Notes: generated by a model not told the origin, from the sequence alone. DNA of 64,000 bases from Alcaligenes sp. SDU_A2 (GCF_038237375.1 NZ_CP151273.1:620001-684000); one strand, 5' to 3'; counted from the stretch's first letter, positions 18,875 to 27,776 are shown. A program made the numbers and translations.

Positions 18875-21538
18875 TCATGGCGTATCATTGGCTGTAGGCA
18901 TAGACTCGTCGCACTGGTGTTTATCCTTTGGGGGTAGTGGCGAAAAATACCCTACGATCAGCAGCAAAATGGCCGTGCCTATAAATGCGATCGATCGCGC
19001 CAAACCGCCCCCTCCTGCACTGTCGATCAGCATCAGTTTGGCGATTGCCAAGCCTAGCAGAAACGCACCGCACAGCCATTGTTGGCGAGACTGACGATTG
19101 GTCGCAAACAGCATTATGGTCAGCGCTGTCAACGTCCAGAACAGGGTGAAACAAGTTTGAATTAAACTGGATTGCCAAAGATCTGCGATCTGCCAGGCGA
19201 CATTACTATATGTGGCCACCACGCGCAGCAGCGCTCCATTTAGCCACCAAAAAATCAACGCCAACAGGGCGAAGTGCGCTTGGAGGCGGTGGCGGGCAGG
19301 CAGGAGATGAAGAGAGAGACGGTTAAAGAGATACAAACCCGACAAGGCAAAGGCTGCGCCCATTTCGAGAGGATTGAGCAGTGGCAGATAGATTTGATTC
19401 GCAATGATACCGTCTTGTACGTTTGTGGCTACCAGCAGTAGTGACAGCAATGCGGCTACAGGCGCCAAGGCGATTGAGTCACACGGCGCACTCCAGTGCT
19501 TGAATGGCCACAATTGGTGACGAATCGCAGCATAGCTTAGTACGATAGTGATTCCGCCTGCGGCCATCAGCAAACCGCCGCGCCAGGCGGCCATATTCCA
19601 GGGCAACGATTGTGTAAACCAATACAATTGCATGCCGAATGCGCACACAATCATCCAGAACAAAGAAATATGCAGTGCTTGGGAAATGCGTAGCGGTAAG
19701 CGTTCGCTATCTCGATAAAGCAGGTTGAGGGCACAAGGAAGCGCCACGCACCAGGCCAGATTTTGCCAACCAGCCGCAAAAATCTGTTGCTGCTCGATTT
19801 GTTTTGCCAGCATTCCCAGCATGGCGGACCATAACAACCAGGGGCTGAGGCCGAGTTCCGGCCAGGCAAGCCGTTGGCTTAGGTAGCGCCAGAGCAAGGC
19901 GGAGAGCGCGATCAATGTCAGTGTTCCAAACCAGGTTGGGAAGACATGCGTTAATGCCCACTGTGATGCGCTGATCAGCGTCGCCAGCCAGCACACGAGG
20001 CTGGTAGCCAACATGCCGTGGCTAACCGAGTTGTCCGCGCCGCGCCATAGCCAGGCACCGGCCAGCCAGCACAGGCTGAGCACGGAAAAGATCATCACGA
20101 TGGAGGCGGGCTGTTCCCCATCGATCAACGCCCAGAGTGCGCTGTTTAGCGCGAGAGTCATTAGCGCGGTACCGCTGTAACTCATACTTCGCTGCTGCTG
20201 CGAGATGCCGAGCCATAAAATACCCAGCCCTTCCACGGCCCAGGCCATGGCGGTCCAGCGCGAGGAAAATGCCAGTGGGATAGCGAGTGTGGTAAACGTC
20301 GCACCGAGTGCAAGAGTCGCCAGGGCTAAGAGGCGCCCCTGCAAGCGATAGCGGTGCCAGGTGAACCAGCCAAAGATCAGATAGAAGCACCCATAGCCCA
20401 AAGCGCTGAATGCTGGGCCATAAGCCATGTGTTGGGTGATGGCATATTGCATGCCAAAACCAATTAAAGGTGGAGCAAATAGGAAGACGCCGTCAATGAG
20501 CACCTGGTTTGTTTTTTGTGCGCGTAAGGAGAGCAGTACGCTGATGACGCCGAACAGCAGTACATTGGCAATCAAAAAGAGCTGAGAACTGAGCCAGTGT
20601 TCTGTTTGATAACTATTCAGCCCCCAAAAACCGCCGACCCCGAATGTGAACAACAATCCTAATAGATTGAGCTCACGCCAGTGCTGCCAGACGCTGATTG
20701 CCAAGATGCCGATGGAAAGTAAGAGATAGAGCGAAAATAAAGCAATATGGTTGCTGCTGCCGGTTGAGATTAGCAGTGGTGTCAGGTATCCGCCAAGGCT
20801 GGCGAGCATGGCCAAGCTGAGCGATTTTTGTAAAATAGCCAGTCCAACGCTGGCCGCGCAAATTAAAATTAGCAGACTGATGGTTAATGCCAATGGCAGC
20901 ATTTGCCATAGTCGAAATGCACCGAAAACAATTAAATAAAGTGCACCGAGAGCGCCCCCTTGAAGAATTAAGGCATAAACCGGCTTTTTAAACCGTAGTC
21001 GCCAGCCCACGCCCAGCAAGCCTATGGCACCAGCGGCTGTCGCAATAAGCCTTAGCTCCAGTGGGAATAGGGCATGCTCTACGGTGTAGCGTAATAGAAA
21101 AGCCAAGCCAAGAAACAGTAGTAGGATACCCAGTTTAGCCAGTGGATTGCCCTGTATGCTCCAACGCAGCAGCGACGAAATAATGCCGTTGAACGCCGAT
21201 TGTCTGTGTGCGGGGAAGAAAACAGTCTCTTTGTTTTCGGTTTGCTTGGGCTTATCCGGTAGAACTAAGGGCGTAGGTGTGATGGTTGTGGAGAGTTCGG
21301 AGGGGAGGGCCGTGAAGGCTGGAGCAGGATTGGCAAGTATTTCGGATGTCTCGGGAAGATCGCTGGGGGCGTTTGTAGACTCCGGATATGGGACGGTTGC
21401 CAGCGTTTGTTGTGTGATTTGTTCTTCGAGTTGTCCCACTTGATGACGCAGCATGGCAATTTCAGCGCGTAGTGATGAGCTCCGGGTCAAAGCGATAAAT
21501 GCCATCAAAAGCGCTGCTGCGACGAGTAAATCAAGCAT
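18875..21538 (-). CDS. DUF2339-family polytopic membrane protein
   Basis: The product has 887 residues. It has one N-terminal membrane helix (residues ~3-18), a short coiled-coil-like stretch (LRAEIAMLRHQVGQLEEQITQ), a Pro/Thr/Ser-rich linker to about residue 130, and then some 20 or more hydrophobic helices to the C terminus. GNPLAKLGILLLFLGLAFLLRY and the many small helices are characteristic of DUF2339 proteins, whose function is unknown. AAGGA stands before the ATG. Codon use is visibly more AT-rich than in neighbouring genes, and the upstream gap is very AT-rich, which suggests a different origin or relaxed expression. Confidence 0.85.
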   Translation of the reverse strand: MLDLLVAAALLMAFIALTRSSSLRAEIAMLRHQVGQLEEQITQQTLATVPYPESTNAPSDLPETSEILANPAPAFTALPSELSTTITPTPLVLPDKPKQTENKETVFFPAHRQSAFNGIISSLLRWSIQGNPLAKLGILLLFLGLAFLLRYTVEHALFPLELRLIATAAGAIGLLGVGWRLRFKKPVYALILQGGALGALYLIVFGAFRLWQMLPLALTISLLILICAASVGLAILQKSLSLAMLASLGGYLTPLLISTGSSNHIALFSLYLLLSIGILAISVWQHWRELNLLGLLFTFGVGGFWGLNSYQTEHWLSSQLFLIANVLLFGVISVLLSLRAQKTNQVLIDGVFLFAPPLIGFGMQYAITQHMAYGPAFSALGYGCFYLIFGWFTWHRYRLQGRLLALATLALGATFTTLAIPLAFSSRWTAMAWAVEGLGILWLGISQQQRSMSYSGTALMTLALNSALWALIDGEQPASIVMIFSVLSLCWLAGAWLWRGADNSVSHGMLATSLVCWLATLISASQWALTHVFPTWFGTLTLIALSALLWRYLSQRLAWPELGLSPWLLWSAMLGMLAKQIEQQQIFAAGWQNLAWCVALPCALNLLYRDSERLPLRISQALHISLFWMIVCAFGMQLYWFTQSLPWNMAAWRGGLLMAAGGITIVLSYAAIRHQLWPFKHWSAPCDSIALAPVAALLSLLLVATNVQDGIIANQIYLPLLNPLEMGAAFALSGLYLFNRLSLHLLPARHRLQAHFALLALIFWWLNGALLRVVATYSNVAWQIADLWQSSLIQTCFTLFWTLTALTIMLFATNRQSRQQWLCGAFLLGLAIAKLMLIDSAGGGGLARSIAFIGTAILLLIVGYFSPLPPKDKHQCDESMPTANDTP

Positions 21539-21540
21539 GA

Positions 21541-21840
21541 CTATCCTTGGGTTGAAACGATTTGGCTTGTCTTGATCGAAAAATAAAATAAAAACAGATT
21601 TTTATAAAAGAAAAATAATTTTTAATATGAATTGTTATTGGATAAAAATCAAGTGTTGGTGTTTTGATTGGATTTTCATTTATTAATATATTGTTTTTAA
21701 TTGTGGCAATAAAAATGTAACGCCATGATGTTGAAGAATAGATATTAAAAGCGTCAAAAAAGACGGCCTAGTGCAGTTTTAGGCGGAGTGATTGGGCCAG
21801 TTTTCGGAATCTATATGAAGGGGGCAGCCCAACGCAGCAA
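21541..21840. other. AT-rich intergenic segment upstream of the DUF2339 gene
   Basis: About 21570-21750 is strongly AT-rich, with many A and T runs and no credible ORF. It probably holds the promoter of the DUF2339 gene. Its composition contrasts with the surrounding DNA and borders the transposase relic. Confidence 0.5.
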
Positions 21841-21867
21841 GGCTGTTGCGGCCATATCGGCAGTAAC

Positions 21868-22105
21868 TTAGGATTGGGGAGGACCCACGGCTCACAAGCA
21901 GAGATCGTCTATGACTTGTGCCATATCGTGGCCAAGTAAGGATCAGAGCTCATTGAGCGGGTGCGCCTGCATCAACCTCTTCAACGGCTGCTGGCGATCC
22001 AGGTTCGACATATTGAACTCAAGCTGGTCTGGTTCTGCCGAAAAGCTGCCTGAACACAACAAGCCTGAAGCCACGGGTGTGAACAGGCCGAGCAAGGCAC
22101 AATAG
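21868..22105 (+). pseudogene. Decayed ISL3-family transposase fragment
   Basis: Reading from 21898 gives AEIVYDLCHIVAK, an in-frame TAA at 21937, then GSELIERVRLHQ. This matches, from memory, the conserved ISL3 transposase core (EIVYDLFHVVAKYG.EVIDRVR), with the tyrosine codon changed to a stop. Further on, another frame gives EKLPEHNKPEAT, recalling the RENLPEH-type segment of the same family, which implies a frameshift. No terminal inverted repeats or target duplication were found, so only a short internal piece of the element survives. Confidence 0.6.
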
Positions 22106-22200
22106 CCGCTGATCACCTGTGCCCAGTGCCCGACAGCTTATCCATCTGTACGGCATGCCGACCAGATGCCGCTATGCCCGGAATTTCTTGATGAGCCAAA

Positions 22201-22236
22201 AAAAATGCCAGGCAGTGTTGCTGCCTGGCATTTTTT
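22201..22236 (-). terminator. Terminator of the diheme cytochrome gene
   Basis: ATGCCAGGCAG-TGTTG-CTGCCTGGCAT is a perfect stem-loop bordered by A and T runs. It lies 46 bases past the cytochrome stop on the minus strand. Confidence 0.85.
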
Positions 22237-22281
22237 AGGATGATGAGCAGGCGTTAGCCTGCGCAGCATGGACGTATTTGC

Positions 22282-23169
22282 TTATTTTGCGGCGTTGACC
22301 ATGTGCTGGACGGCTGCGCGGATTTCCTCGTCGGAGGCTTGCGAACCGCCACGGGGAGGCATGGCACCGACGCCGTGGATGGCTTTCTGGACCATGCTGT
22401 CCATGCCGGTTTCGATGTAGGGCTTCCAGGCGGCCTGATCGCCGAACTTGGGCGCACCGGCAATGCCTGCGGCGTGGCAGGCAAAGCAAACCGTGTCGTA
22501 AAGTTTGATGCCGGCAGGGTCTACCTTGGCGGTGTCCTGAGCGGCGGCGGCAGGCTTGGCGGTTTCGGCAGCCTTGGGCGCTTCGCTGGCCTTGGCAGCT
22601 GTGCTGACGTCGGCAGGCTTGGCCTCGTCTTTAGCCTGTTGGCCATCGGCGGCAGCCGGCTCTTTGAAGTCTGCTCCGGTGGCATTGGCCATGTAGACTA
22701 CGGCGCGGGCTACTTCTAGATCGTCCAGCGAAGGGTTGCCGCCCTTGGGGGGCATGGCGCGAATGCCGTGGATGGCGGCATTGACCAGCGCATCCTGACC
22801 TTGTTTGAGCAGAGGGCCCCAGGCACCGGCGTCACCGAACTTGGGCGCGCCGGCGATGCCGGCGGCGTGACATGCCGTACAGGTCGTTTCGTAGACTTGT
22901 TGGCCGGTCTTGAGTTCTTTGACGGCATTGGCGTCCACCAGCTTGAAGCCAGCGACGGGCTGAATGCGCTGGGCGATGGCTTCGGGAGCCAAGGCATCGG
23001 AGCCTGCGCCGGTTCCCATAGAGGCCGTGACCAGGTTGACCAGCATGACAATGATCGCGATGGGCACCAGGAAAGCCAGAGCCACGGTCACGAGCAATTG
23101 TTTAGGAGTTTTGATCATGGCTTTGTGACCCTCGTTGTGTTCTTCGGATTGTTGTTCCGTGTTGCTCAT
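22282..23169 (-). CDS. Membrane-anchored diheme cytochrome c (c5 type)
   Basis: The 295-residue protein has a charged cytoplasmic N terminus, one membrane helix (LLVTVALAFLVPIAIIVMLV, ~residues 25-44) and two periplasmic cytochrome c domains. These contain TCTACHAAG and VCFACHAAG as haem-binding CxxCH sites. Each is followed by GAPKFGD and by an axial methionine in AMPPKGG or AMPPRGG. The two domains are close copies joined by a ~60-residue Ala/Lys/Pro-rich linker. It probably shuttles electrons between periplasmic donors and a terminal oxidase. The start MSNTEQQSEE is chosen because the upstream extension looks non-coding. No oxidase genes are nearby. Confidence 0.93.
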   Translation of the reverse strand: MSNTEQQSEEHNEGHKAMIKTPKQLLVTVALAFLVPIAIIVMLVNLVTASMGTGAGSDALAPEAIAQRIQPVAGFKLVDANAVKELKTGQQVYETTCTACHAAGIAGAPKFGDAGAWGPLLKQGQDALVNAAIHGIRAMPPKGGNPSLDDLEVARAVVYMANATGADFKEPAAADGQQAKDEAKPADVSTAAKASEAPKAAETAKPAAAAQDTAKVDPAGIKLYDTVCFACHAAGIAGAPKFGDQAAWKPYIETGMDSMVQKAIHGVGAMPPRGGSQASDEEIRAAVQHMVNAAK

Positions 23170-23393
23170 TATCGGATCCTGCAAGTTCGTACAAGAAAAG
23201 ACGGTAGGGCCAAGGATGGCCGCCAGCGAAGGCTTGCGCCTGCGAAAATTCGTACGCGCACACGCGCGGCAGCATGCATGCCCAAGGTGCGCAGCCACCG
23301 ATTATAGCGGAGTGTATCGCTCTTGTATTCGCCTGCAGCAATGCCGGCGATGATTCCATTGGATAATTGCTGAAAAAAACGTCGATTTCAGGC

Positions 23394-23399
23394 TACAAT
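23394..23399 (+). promoter_or_regulatory. Probable -10 box of tRNA-Arg
   Basis: TACAAT ends ten bases before the mature tRNA start, a suitable position for a -10 element. The -35 region is not clear. Confidence 0.4.
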
Positions 23400-23409
23400 G
23401 ATTGGCTTA

Positions 23410-23484
23410 GCGACCGTAGTTCAATGGATAGAATTAGAGTTTCCGAAGCTCTCGATACAGGTTCGATTCCTGTCGGTCGCGCCA
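23410..23484 (+). tRNA. tRNA-Arg (anticodon CCG)
   Basis: The sequence folds as a cloverleaf. The acceptor GCGACCG pairs with CGGTCGC. The anticodon stem is AGAGT/GCTCT with loop TTCCGAA, giving anticodon CCG for codon CGG. The T-arm is CAGGTTCGATTCCTG, and an encoded GCCA follows the acceptor. No integrase gene or second copy of the 3' end is found nearby. Confidence 0.95.
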
Positions 23485-23495
23485 GATGCAATAGT

Positions 23496-23515
23496 GTGCA
23501 GCCCGCTGGCTGCAC
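23496..23515 (+). other. Hairpin shortly after tRNA-Arg
   Basis: GTGCAGCC-CGCT-GGCTGCAC is a perfect 8-bp stem 11 bases past the tRNA, followed by GCTTT. It could act in 3' processing or weak termination. Confidence 0.45.
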
Positions 23516-23566
23516 GCTTTAGATATCAAACCACGGTCATGTGCCTTCAGGCATGCGGTGGATATT

Positions 23567-23592
23567 AAGGCAGCCGCAAGGCTGCCTTTTTT
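23567..23592 (+). terminator. Terminator of the tRNA-Arg transcript
   Basis: AAGGCAGCC-GCAA-GGCTGCC followed by six T residues is a textbook intrinsic terminator, about 80 bases after the tRNA. Confidence 0.85.
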
Positions 23593-23666
23593 ATTGTGTG
23601 CGTTCGGACATATCGCCTTGTTTGGGGCGGGATGCCTCCAAACAGTTGATCTGGATCATTTGTTCT

Positions 23667-24140
23667 ATGACAACACTAAAGCGCAGTTTGTGGCTGGCGG
23701 GGATAGTGCTTGGCGCTGGAGTGGCGCTGTTTCAGGTGCTGGGTCTGTCATCATCCGAAGACTATATCTCCCCGGACGATACCGAGCGCGTGTTGCGCGG
23801 TCGGCAAGTGTATGCCCAAAATTGCGCGGCGTGCCACGGCGCGCAGCTTCAGGGTCAGCCTGATTGGCGTCGGCGGCGGGATGATGGCCGCCTGCCGGCA
23901 CCGCCGCATGATGCTTCGGGCCATACCTGGCATCATGCCGATGACGTTCTGCTGGATATTACACGTCACGGCCTGGTGCCGGGGCGCACGGCTCCTGACG
24001 GGTATCACAGCGATATGCCGGCCTATGTCGATATCTTGTCCGATGACGATATCGTGGCTGTGATTGCCTATATCAAAAGCACATGGCCTGAAGCAGAACG
24101 GCAGGCCCAGAAAGAGGTAACCCTGCAGAGCAGGCCTTAG
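23667..24140 (+). CDS. Single-haem cytochrome c
   Basis: This 157-residue protein begins with a signal sequence or membrane anchor (LWLAGIVLGAGVALFQVLGL, residues ~8-27). One haem site, CAACH, lies at ~50-54, and the axial methionine is probably in SDMPAYVDILSDDDIVAVIAYIKSTWP. The GRQVYAQNCAACHG layout and the C-terminal helix are typical of class I cytochrome c subunits linked to alcohol dehydrogenases or oxidases. Translation is taken from the ATG at 23667; the frame is open further upstream through the tRNA terminator, which argues against a longer product. It stands alone and its redox partner is unknown. Confidence 0.88.
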   Translation: MTTLKRSLWLAGIVLGAGVALFQVLGLSSSEDYISPDDTERVLRGRQVYAQNCAACHGAQLQGQPDWRRRRDDGRLPAPPHDASGHTWHHADDVLLDITRHGLVPGRTAPDGYHSDMPAYVDILSDDDIVAVIAYIKSTWPEAERQAQKEVTLQSRP

Positions 24141-24166
24141 CGACAGGCATGCCAAGACGGTGGCCG

Positions 24167-24250
24167 TCGCTGGCGTCACCTGTTGGTGGCAGGCCTAGCT
24201 GATTCGCTGGCGTCACCTGTTGGTGGCAGGCCTAGCTGATTCGCTGGCGT
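24167..24250. repeat. 37-bp tandem duplication at the 3' end of a small gene
   Basis: A 37-bp unit beginning TCGCTGGCGTCACC occurs at 24167-24203 and identically at 24204-24240, followed by the first ten bases of a third copy. The duplication lies at and just past the stop codon of the minus-strand gene, so a second copy of its last codons and stop lies downstream. Exact identity suggests a recent slippage event. Confidence 0.9.
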
Positions 24251-24570
24251 GGCGTGGGGGTGGGGAGTTCGCGGTGGCTGCGCTCTAAGCGGACACGCCG
24301 CAGGGGCAGGCTTTCTGTGCGGCCCATGACGTTTTGCATGAAGCGGTCGGCTTGTTTGGAATGGGCCTGGAACTGCACGCGCAAACGCCAGGATTTATCG
24401 GCGGTGTCTGCGGCAGGGCGGCTCAGGCGTTGGCAGGACTGTAGGCGCAGACCGCATTCACGGGCAGCCTGCTGCAGTTCGGTTTCTAACTGACGCAGGC
24501 AGCGGCTTTGGGTGTCCAGGCTAAGGCTGTGGGTGGTCTTGGCCCGGTTCAGAAAGGCAAAATTGAACAT
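24232..24570 (-). CDS. Hypothetical 112-residue basic protein
   Basis: The start at MFNFAFLNRAKT is supported by AAGGAG seven bases upstream. The protein is rich in Arg, Gln and Leu, has no signal peptide and ends in a Pro/Arg tail (LPTPTPRQRIS). The region CLRQLETELQQAARECGLRLQ may form a coiled coil. I do not recognise a family. The last codons lie in a 37-bp tandem duplication. A small hairpin (GCCCGT-TAAGG-ACGGGC, 24593-24609) stands 22 bases before the start codon. Confidence 0.55.
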   Translation of the reverse strand: MFNFAFLNRAKTTHSLSLDTQSRCLRQLETELQQAARECGLRLQSCQRLSRPAADTADKSWRLRVQFQAHSKQADRFMQNVMGRTESLPLRRVRLERSHRELPTPTPRQRIS

Positions 24571-24611
24571 GATGGAACTCCTTGTCGTCACGGCCCGTTA
24601 AGGACGGGCTG

Positions 24612-24900
24612 GATAAAACGATATCGGTCCTTATTCAGCCCAGAGGGGCGGAAAAAGGCGACGGGACGGTGCAAGGGGCGGGCGGCTTGGATGACTGGCC
24701 GCGCCGGCATCATGTGTCAGGCGGGCGGCGCATCCAGCCGACGCGGCCCCGGTTCGGGATCGTCGGGCATGATGGGCTCCGTAAAAAGTACCGGCAAGTC
24801 GCAATGAAATCAGGGCGAACCTGCCGGGGTTATGTTTTAGCTCTTTATTGTAAAACGGTTTTTTGTTTGCGCACAGCCTGCTCAAGCGCGTGATGCGGAC
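24612..24900. other. Non-coding gap between the small gene and the methyltransferase
   Basis: No credible ORF is seen. A G-rich, purine-biased stretch lies at 24640-24700, and a TTTTTTG run near 24860 may help end the znuD-methyltransferase transcript. No clear hairpin-plus-T terminator was found. Confidence 0.4.
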
Positions 24901-25677
24901 TCAGGCAGCTTGGGCGCAGATGACGTAGTCGTGGCCGTGACGCAGGCCGCCTTCGGCCTGGCACAGGGCCAGCGCCCGGCGACGCAATGTTTCCACATGT
25001 TCGGACAGTGCCAGCGCCAGATTGCGGTCTTGCAGGCGACGTAGCCGTTGTGTACACATGTCCAGTTGGCCGTGGATAAAGCGTTCGCCGTAACGTATGC
25101 CAAAGCGCTGCGCATCCAAACAGCGAAAGCCTGCCTGGCGCAGGTGGCGCAGCACCCAATCCATCGGATATTCTCGGTAAGGGCGTTCACCGGCCAGGAG
25201 TAGACAGGCGTCGCGCAGTCGGCCTATTTCCACGACCAAGGCTCCTGCGGGTTCGTCTGCCGAATAGGGTACGTAGGGTTCCAGGCCGATGATGTACAGG
25301 CGCTGCCCTGTCAGAGGGCGCAGGCGGGCAAAGAGCTGGTCCTGGGCATAGGGGGCAAAACCATCCATGGCACCGAGCAAGTAGTCGGCCAGGACGGTAT
25401 CAAACTGTTCACCCTGTAGCAGTTGCGTATCGGTCCAGTTTCCCACCACCAGCCTGTCTTGGGGGCGTTGCCGCTCACCCAGCTCTCGACGGACTTGTTC
25501 GGCCATGCTCTGGGCGCCGGTAATGGCCGTCCAGCTGTCTGTGGGCAGACTCAGCAGCCAGTTCATAGAGCCGCGTCCCGTGCCTGCGTCCAGAACGTGG
25601 CCCCAGGGCAGGCCGCCCTGCATATCGGCCACGACCTGGAACAGACGGCTGCCCGTGTGTATGGGCAGGGCGCTCAA
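24901..25677 (-). CDS. Class I SAM-dependent methyltransferase coupled to the zinc receptor gene
   Basis: The 258-residue protein has methyltransferase motif I as VLDAGTGRGSMNWLL (~29-43). An acidic second strand follows, with motif IV at FDTVLADYLLGAMDGFAP. The substrate is unknown. The ATG overlaps the stop of the TonB-dependent receptor gene by four bases (ATGA), so the two are translationally coupled and should share the Zur-type operator upstream of the receptor. A link to metal handling, for example modifying a metallophore or the receptor, is inference. Its C-terminal ~80 residues are Arg/Leu-rich helices that do not point to any known substrate class. Confidence 0.8.
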   Translation of the reverse strand: MSALPIHTGSRLFQVVADMQGGLPWGHVLDAGTGRGSMNWLLSLPTDSWTAITGAQSMAEQVRRELGERQRPQDRLVVGNWTDTQLLQGEQFDTVLADYLLGAMDGFAPYAQDQLFARLRPLTGQRLYIIGLEPYVPYSADEPAGALVVEIGRLRDACLLLAGERPYREYPMDWVLRHLRQAGFRCLDAQRFGIRYGERFIHGQLDMCTQRLRRLQDRNLALALSEHVETLRRRALALCQAEGGLRHGHDYVICAQAA

Positions 25678-27725
25678 AACTGCACCTTGATTCCGGCCAT
25701 GATGTTGCGACCCATCAGGGGGGCTTGGCGGGCAATGAACGAAGTGTGGTTGTAGGCCAGCTTATCGAGCAAGTTGTTTCCTTTCAGGTACAGCGTGTAC
25801 GTGGTGTGATCCATCCTGGTCTGGTAGCTGAGCCCTGCTCCCAGCAGACCATAGGAAGGCGAGCGTTGCTCGAAGTCGGCAAGCCGGCTCTGGGCAAAGG
25901 TGTGGGTGTAGTCGACAAAGCCCGACCATTGCTGCCAGTTCATGTCAGCCCGCACCCCCAGGCGTGCCGAAGGCATGCGTGGCAGGTTGCGGCTGGGATT
26001 GAGCAGTTTACCGCGCACTATATCGCCAAAGACGCTAAGCGTCGCCCAGCGGCGCACGGGGTAAGACACGGTGCCTTCCAGGCCCCAGAAACGGGCGTCG
26101 TCCTGACTGTACTGGATCAGGCTGAAATCTTCATGTCGGTCCAGGGTGCGGCCATAAATATAGTCTTTGCTGCGGGTATAGAAGGCGCGCAGGTCAAAAC
26201 GCAGGTCTCCGGCATGTTTTTGCAGGCCCAGATCCACATTCTGGCTGGTTTCGCGCGTTAGATTCGGATTGCCCCGCTCATAGCTCAGCGTGGCAAAGTG
26301 GACGCCCCGGGCGTAGAGTTCTTGCGCGTTGGGCAGACGCTGCGAACGCGATACCGATACGCTGGCTGAATATTGCGGGGCAAAATCCCAGATCGCCCCG
26401 GCCGAAAAGGAATTGGCCGTGCCGGTGCGGCGCTCCAGGCGCGCAGAGTCAGGCGTGATGCTCTGCCATTCCTGGCGCGCCCCGAATTCAAAGCGCCAGT
26501 CCTGCCAATGCAGGTTTTCCAGCACGAACAATCCGTGGCTGCGACTGCGGGTTTTGGGAATAAAGTTTTCGCTGCCGCCGCGCGATTCAAAGTCGGACAG
26601 CGCGGTTTGCAGGCCGACGACGCCGGTAAAGGGGCCCAGCGGGCGGTGTTCCAGTTCCAGCCGGCCATCATAGCCACGGTTGCTGAAGCGGGTGCCATCG
26701 ATGTCGCCGTCTTTTTCGACATGGCGATAGTCCGTGATGCCGGCGCGCAGCCGGGCGCGCTGAAAGCCTGGAAGTGGATCGCGCAGCTCGCCGCGCAGAT
26801 CAATCCGTTCGCTGCGCAGCACGGCGGTGGCGGTGTGTTCGTGTTCATGAGCGTGATCATGCCCATGACTGTGATCGTGCCCATGGTGGTGGCCATGTCC
26901 GCCGCAGTGCAGTGTGGCTCCGTGCGGATGGCAGTCCTCGTACTCATGGCTGTGGCCAGGCAAGCCATATCTGTCTTCCCGGTAGGAATAGGCTGCGCCC
27001 AGATAACCGCGTTCGCCGATGAATGACAGGCCCACGCTCATGTTGTCGCTGCGGGCATGGGAGTCTTTGACGCGGCTGTCGGTCCAATTGGGTACGCGGT
27101 AGTCGCGGCCACGGCGCGAGGAACCTTCCACATGCACGGCCACATTGCCTTGACCAGCGGTTAATTCTACTGCTGCGGCGTGGCCACGATCCGCCGTGGA
27201 CCCTTGTGCCTGCACCGAACCTTCAAAGCCATTTTCCGGGATGGCCTGAGGAATCTTGCGGTCAAGCACATTGACCACGCCGCCGATGGCATTGCCGCCG
27301 TACAGCAATGCTGACGGGCCACGCAGCACTTCGACCCGCTCGGCCAGCCAGGGGTCGACGGTAATGGCGTGATCGGGCGAAATAGCCGAGGCATCCATGA
27401 CCTGCGAGCCGTCGCTCAGCACGGTAACGCGTGGTGCCGTCTGGCCACGGATGACGGGGCGACTGGCTCCGGCTCCAAACGTATCGGAGTAAATGCCCGG
27501 TTCGCCGTCCAGCAGTTCGCCCAAGGTGGCGCTGCGACGCAGGTCCAGCTTGGCCCCTTGCAATACGGTTGCCGGCGAAAGCAGCTCCTGCTGGCTCAGG
27601 GCCAGCGGGCTGGCCGAGATGCGTATAGGTTCGAGCTGAGTGACGGTTGCCGGATCAGCGGCCTGGGCCAATGGACTGATTGCCACGGCCAACGCCAGCG
27701 GCAGGGGACGGAGAGTGGGCTGCAT
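25674..27725 (-). CDS. znuD: ZnuD-type TonB-dependent zinc receptor
   Basis: The 683-residue protein starts with a signal peptide (LALAVAISPLAQA). A plug domain follows, with ARPVIRGQTAPRVTVLSDG-like and GPSALLYGGNAIGGVVNV motifs, and then a 22-strand-type barrel ending in F. A loop at ~270-305 is packed with histidines (CGGHGHHHGHDHSHGHDHAH), a hallmark of ZnuD proteins that bind zinc on the cell surface. A Zur-type operator lies 31 bases before the start codon. It is the first gene of a two-gene unit with the methyltransferase. Copper or another metal as substrate is less likely given that operator. Confidence 0.92.
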   Translation of the reverse strand: MQPTLRPLPLALAVAISPLAQAADPATVTQLEPIRISASPLALSQQELLSPATVLQGAKLDLRRSATLGELLDGEPGIYSDTFGAGASRPVIRGQTAPRVTVLSDGSQVMDASAISPDHAITVDPWLAERVEVLRGPSALLYGGNAIGGVVNVLDRKIPQAIPENGFEGSVQAQGSTADRGHAAAVELTAGQGNVAVHVEGSSRRGRDYRVPNWTDSRVKDSHARSDNMSVGLSFIGERGYLGAAYSYREDRYGLPGHSHEYEDCHPHGATLHCGGHGHHHGHDHSHGHDHAHEHEHTATAVLRSERIDLRGELRDPLPGFQRARLRAGITDYRHVEKDGDIDGTRFSNRGYDGRLELEHRPLGPFTGVVGLQTALSDFESRGGSENFIPKTRSRSHGLFVLENLHWQDWRFEFGARQEWQSITPDSARLERRTGTANSFSAGAIWDFAPQYSASVSVSRSQRLPNAQELYARGVHFATLSYERGNPNLTRETSQNVDLGLQKHAGDLRFDLRAFYTRSKDYIYGRTLDRHEDFSLIQYSQDDARFWGLEGTVSYPVRRWATLSVFGDIVRGKLLNPSRNLPRMPSARLGVRADMNWQQWSGFVDYTHTFAQSRLADFEQRSPSYGLLGAGLSYQTRMDHTTYTLYLKGNNLLDKLAYNHTSFIARQAPLMGRNIMAGIKVQF

Positions 27726-27756
27726 GAACTATCCTGACGGTTCGTTAAAATTGTGT

Positions 27757-27776
27757 GATGTTATAACATAACAATT
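27757..27776 (-). promoter_or_regulatory. Zur-type operator upstream of znuD
   Basis: On the minus strand this reads AATTGTTATGTTATAACATC, with a GTTATGTTATAACAT core typical of proteobacterial Zur boxes. The identical 20-mer is found at 60590-60609 beside zur. Confidence 0.88.

Noticed and set aside
23410-23484. tRNA-Arg as an integration site for a mobile element
   Set aside because: No integrase gene and no second copy of the tRNA 3' end was found in the flanking DNA.
24167-24250. 37-bp repeat considered as CRISPR or attachment site
   Set aside because: The copies are directly adjacent without spacers, and no integrase or cas gene is present.
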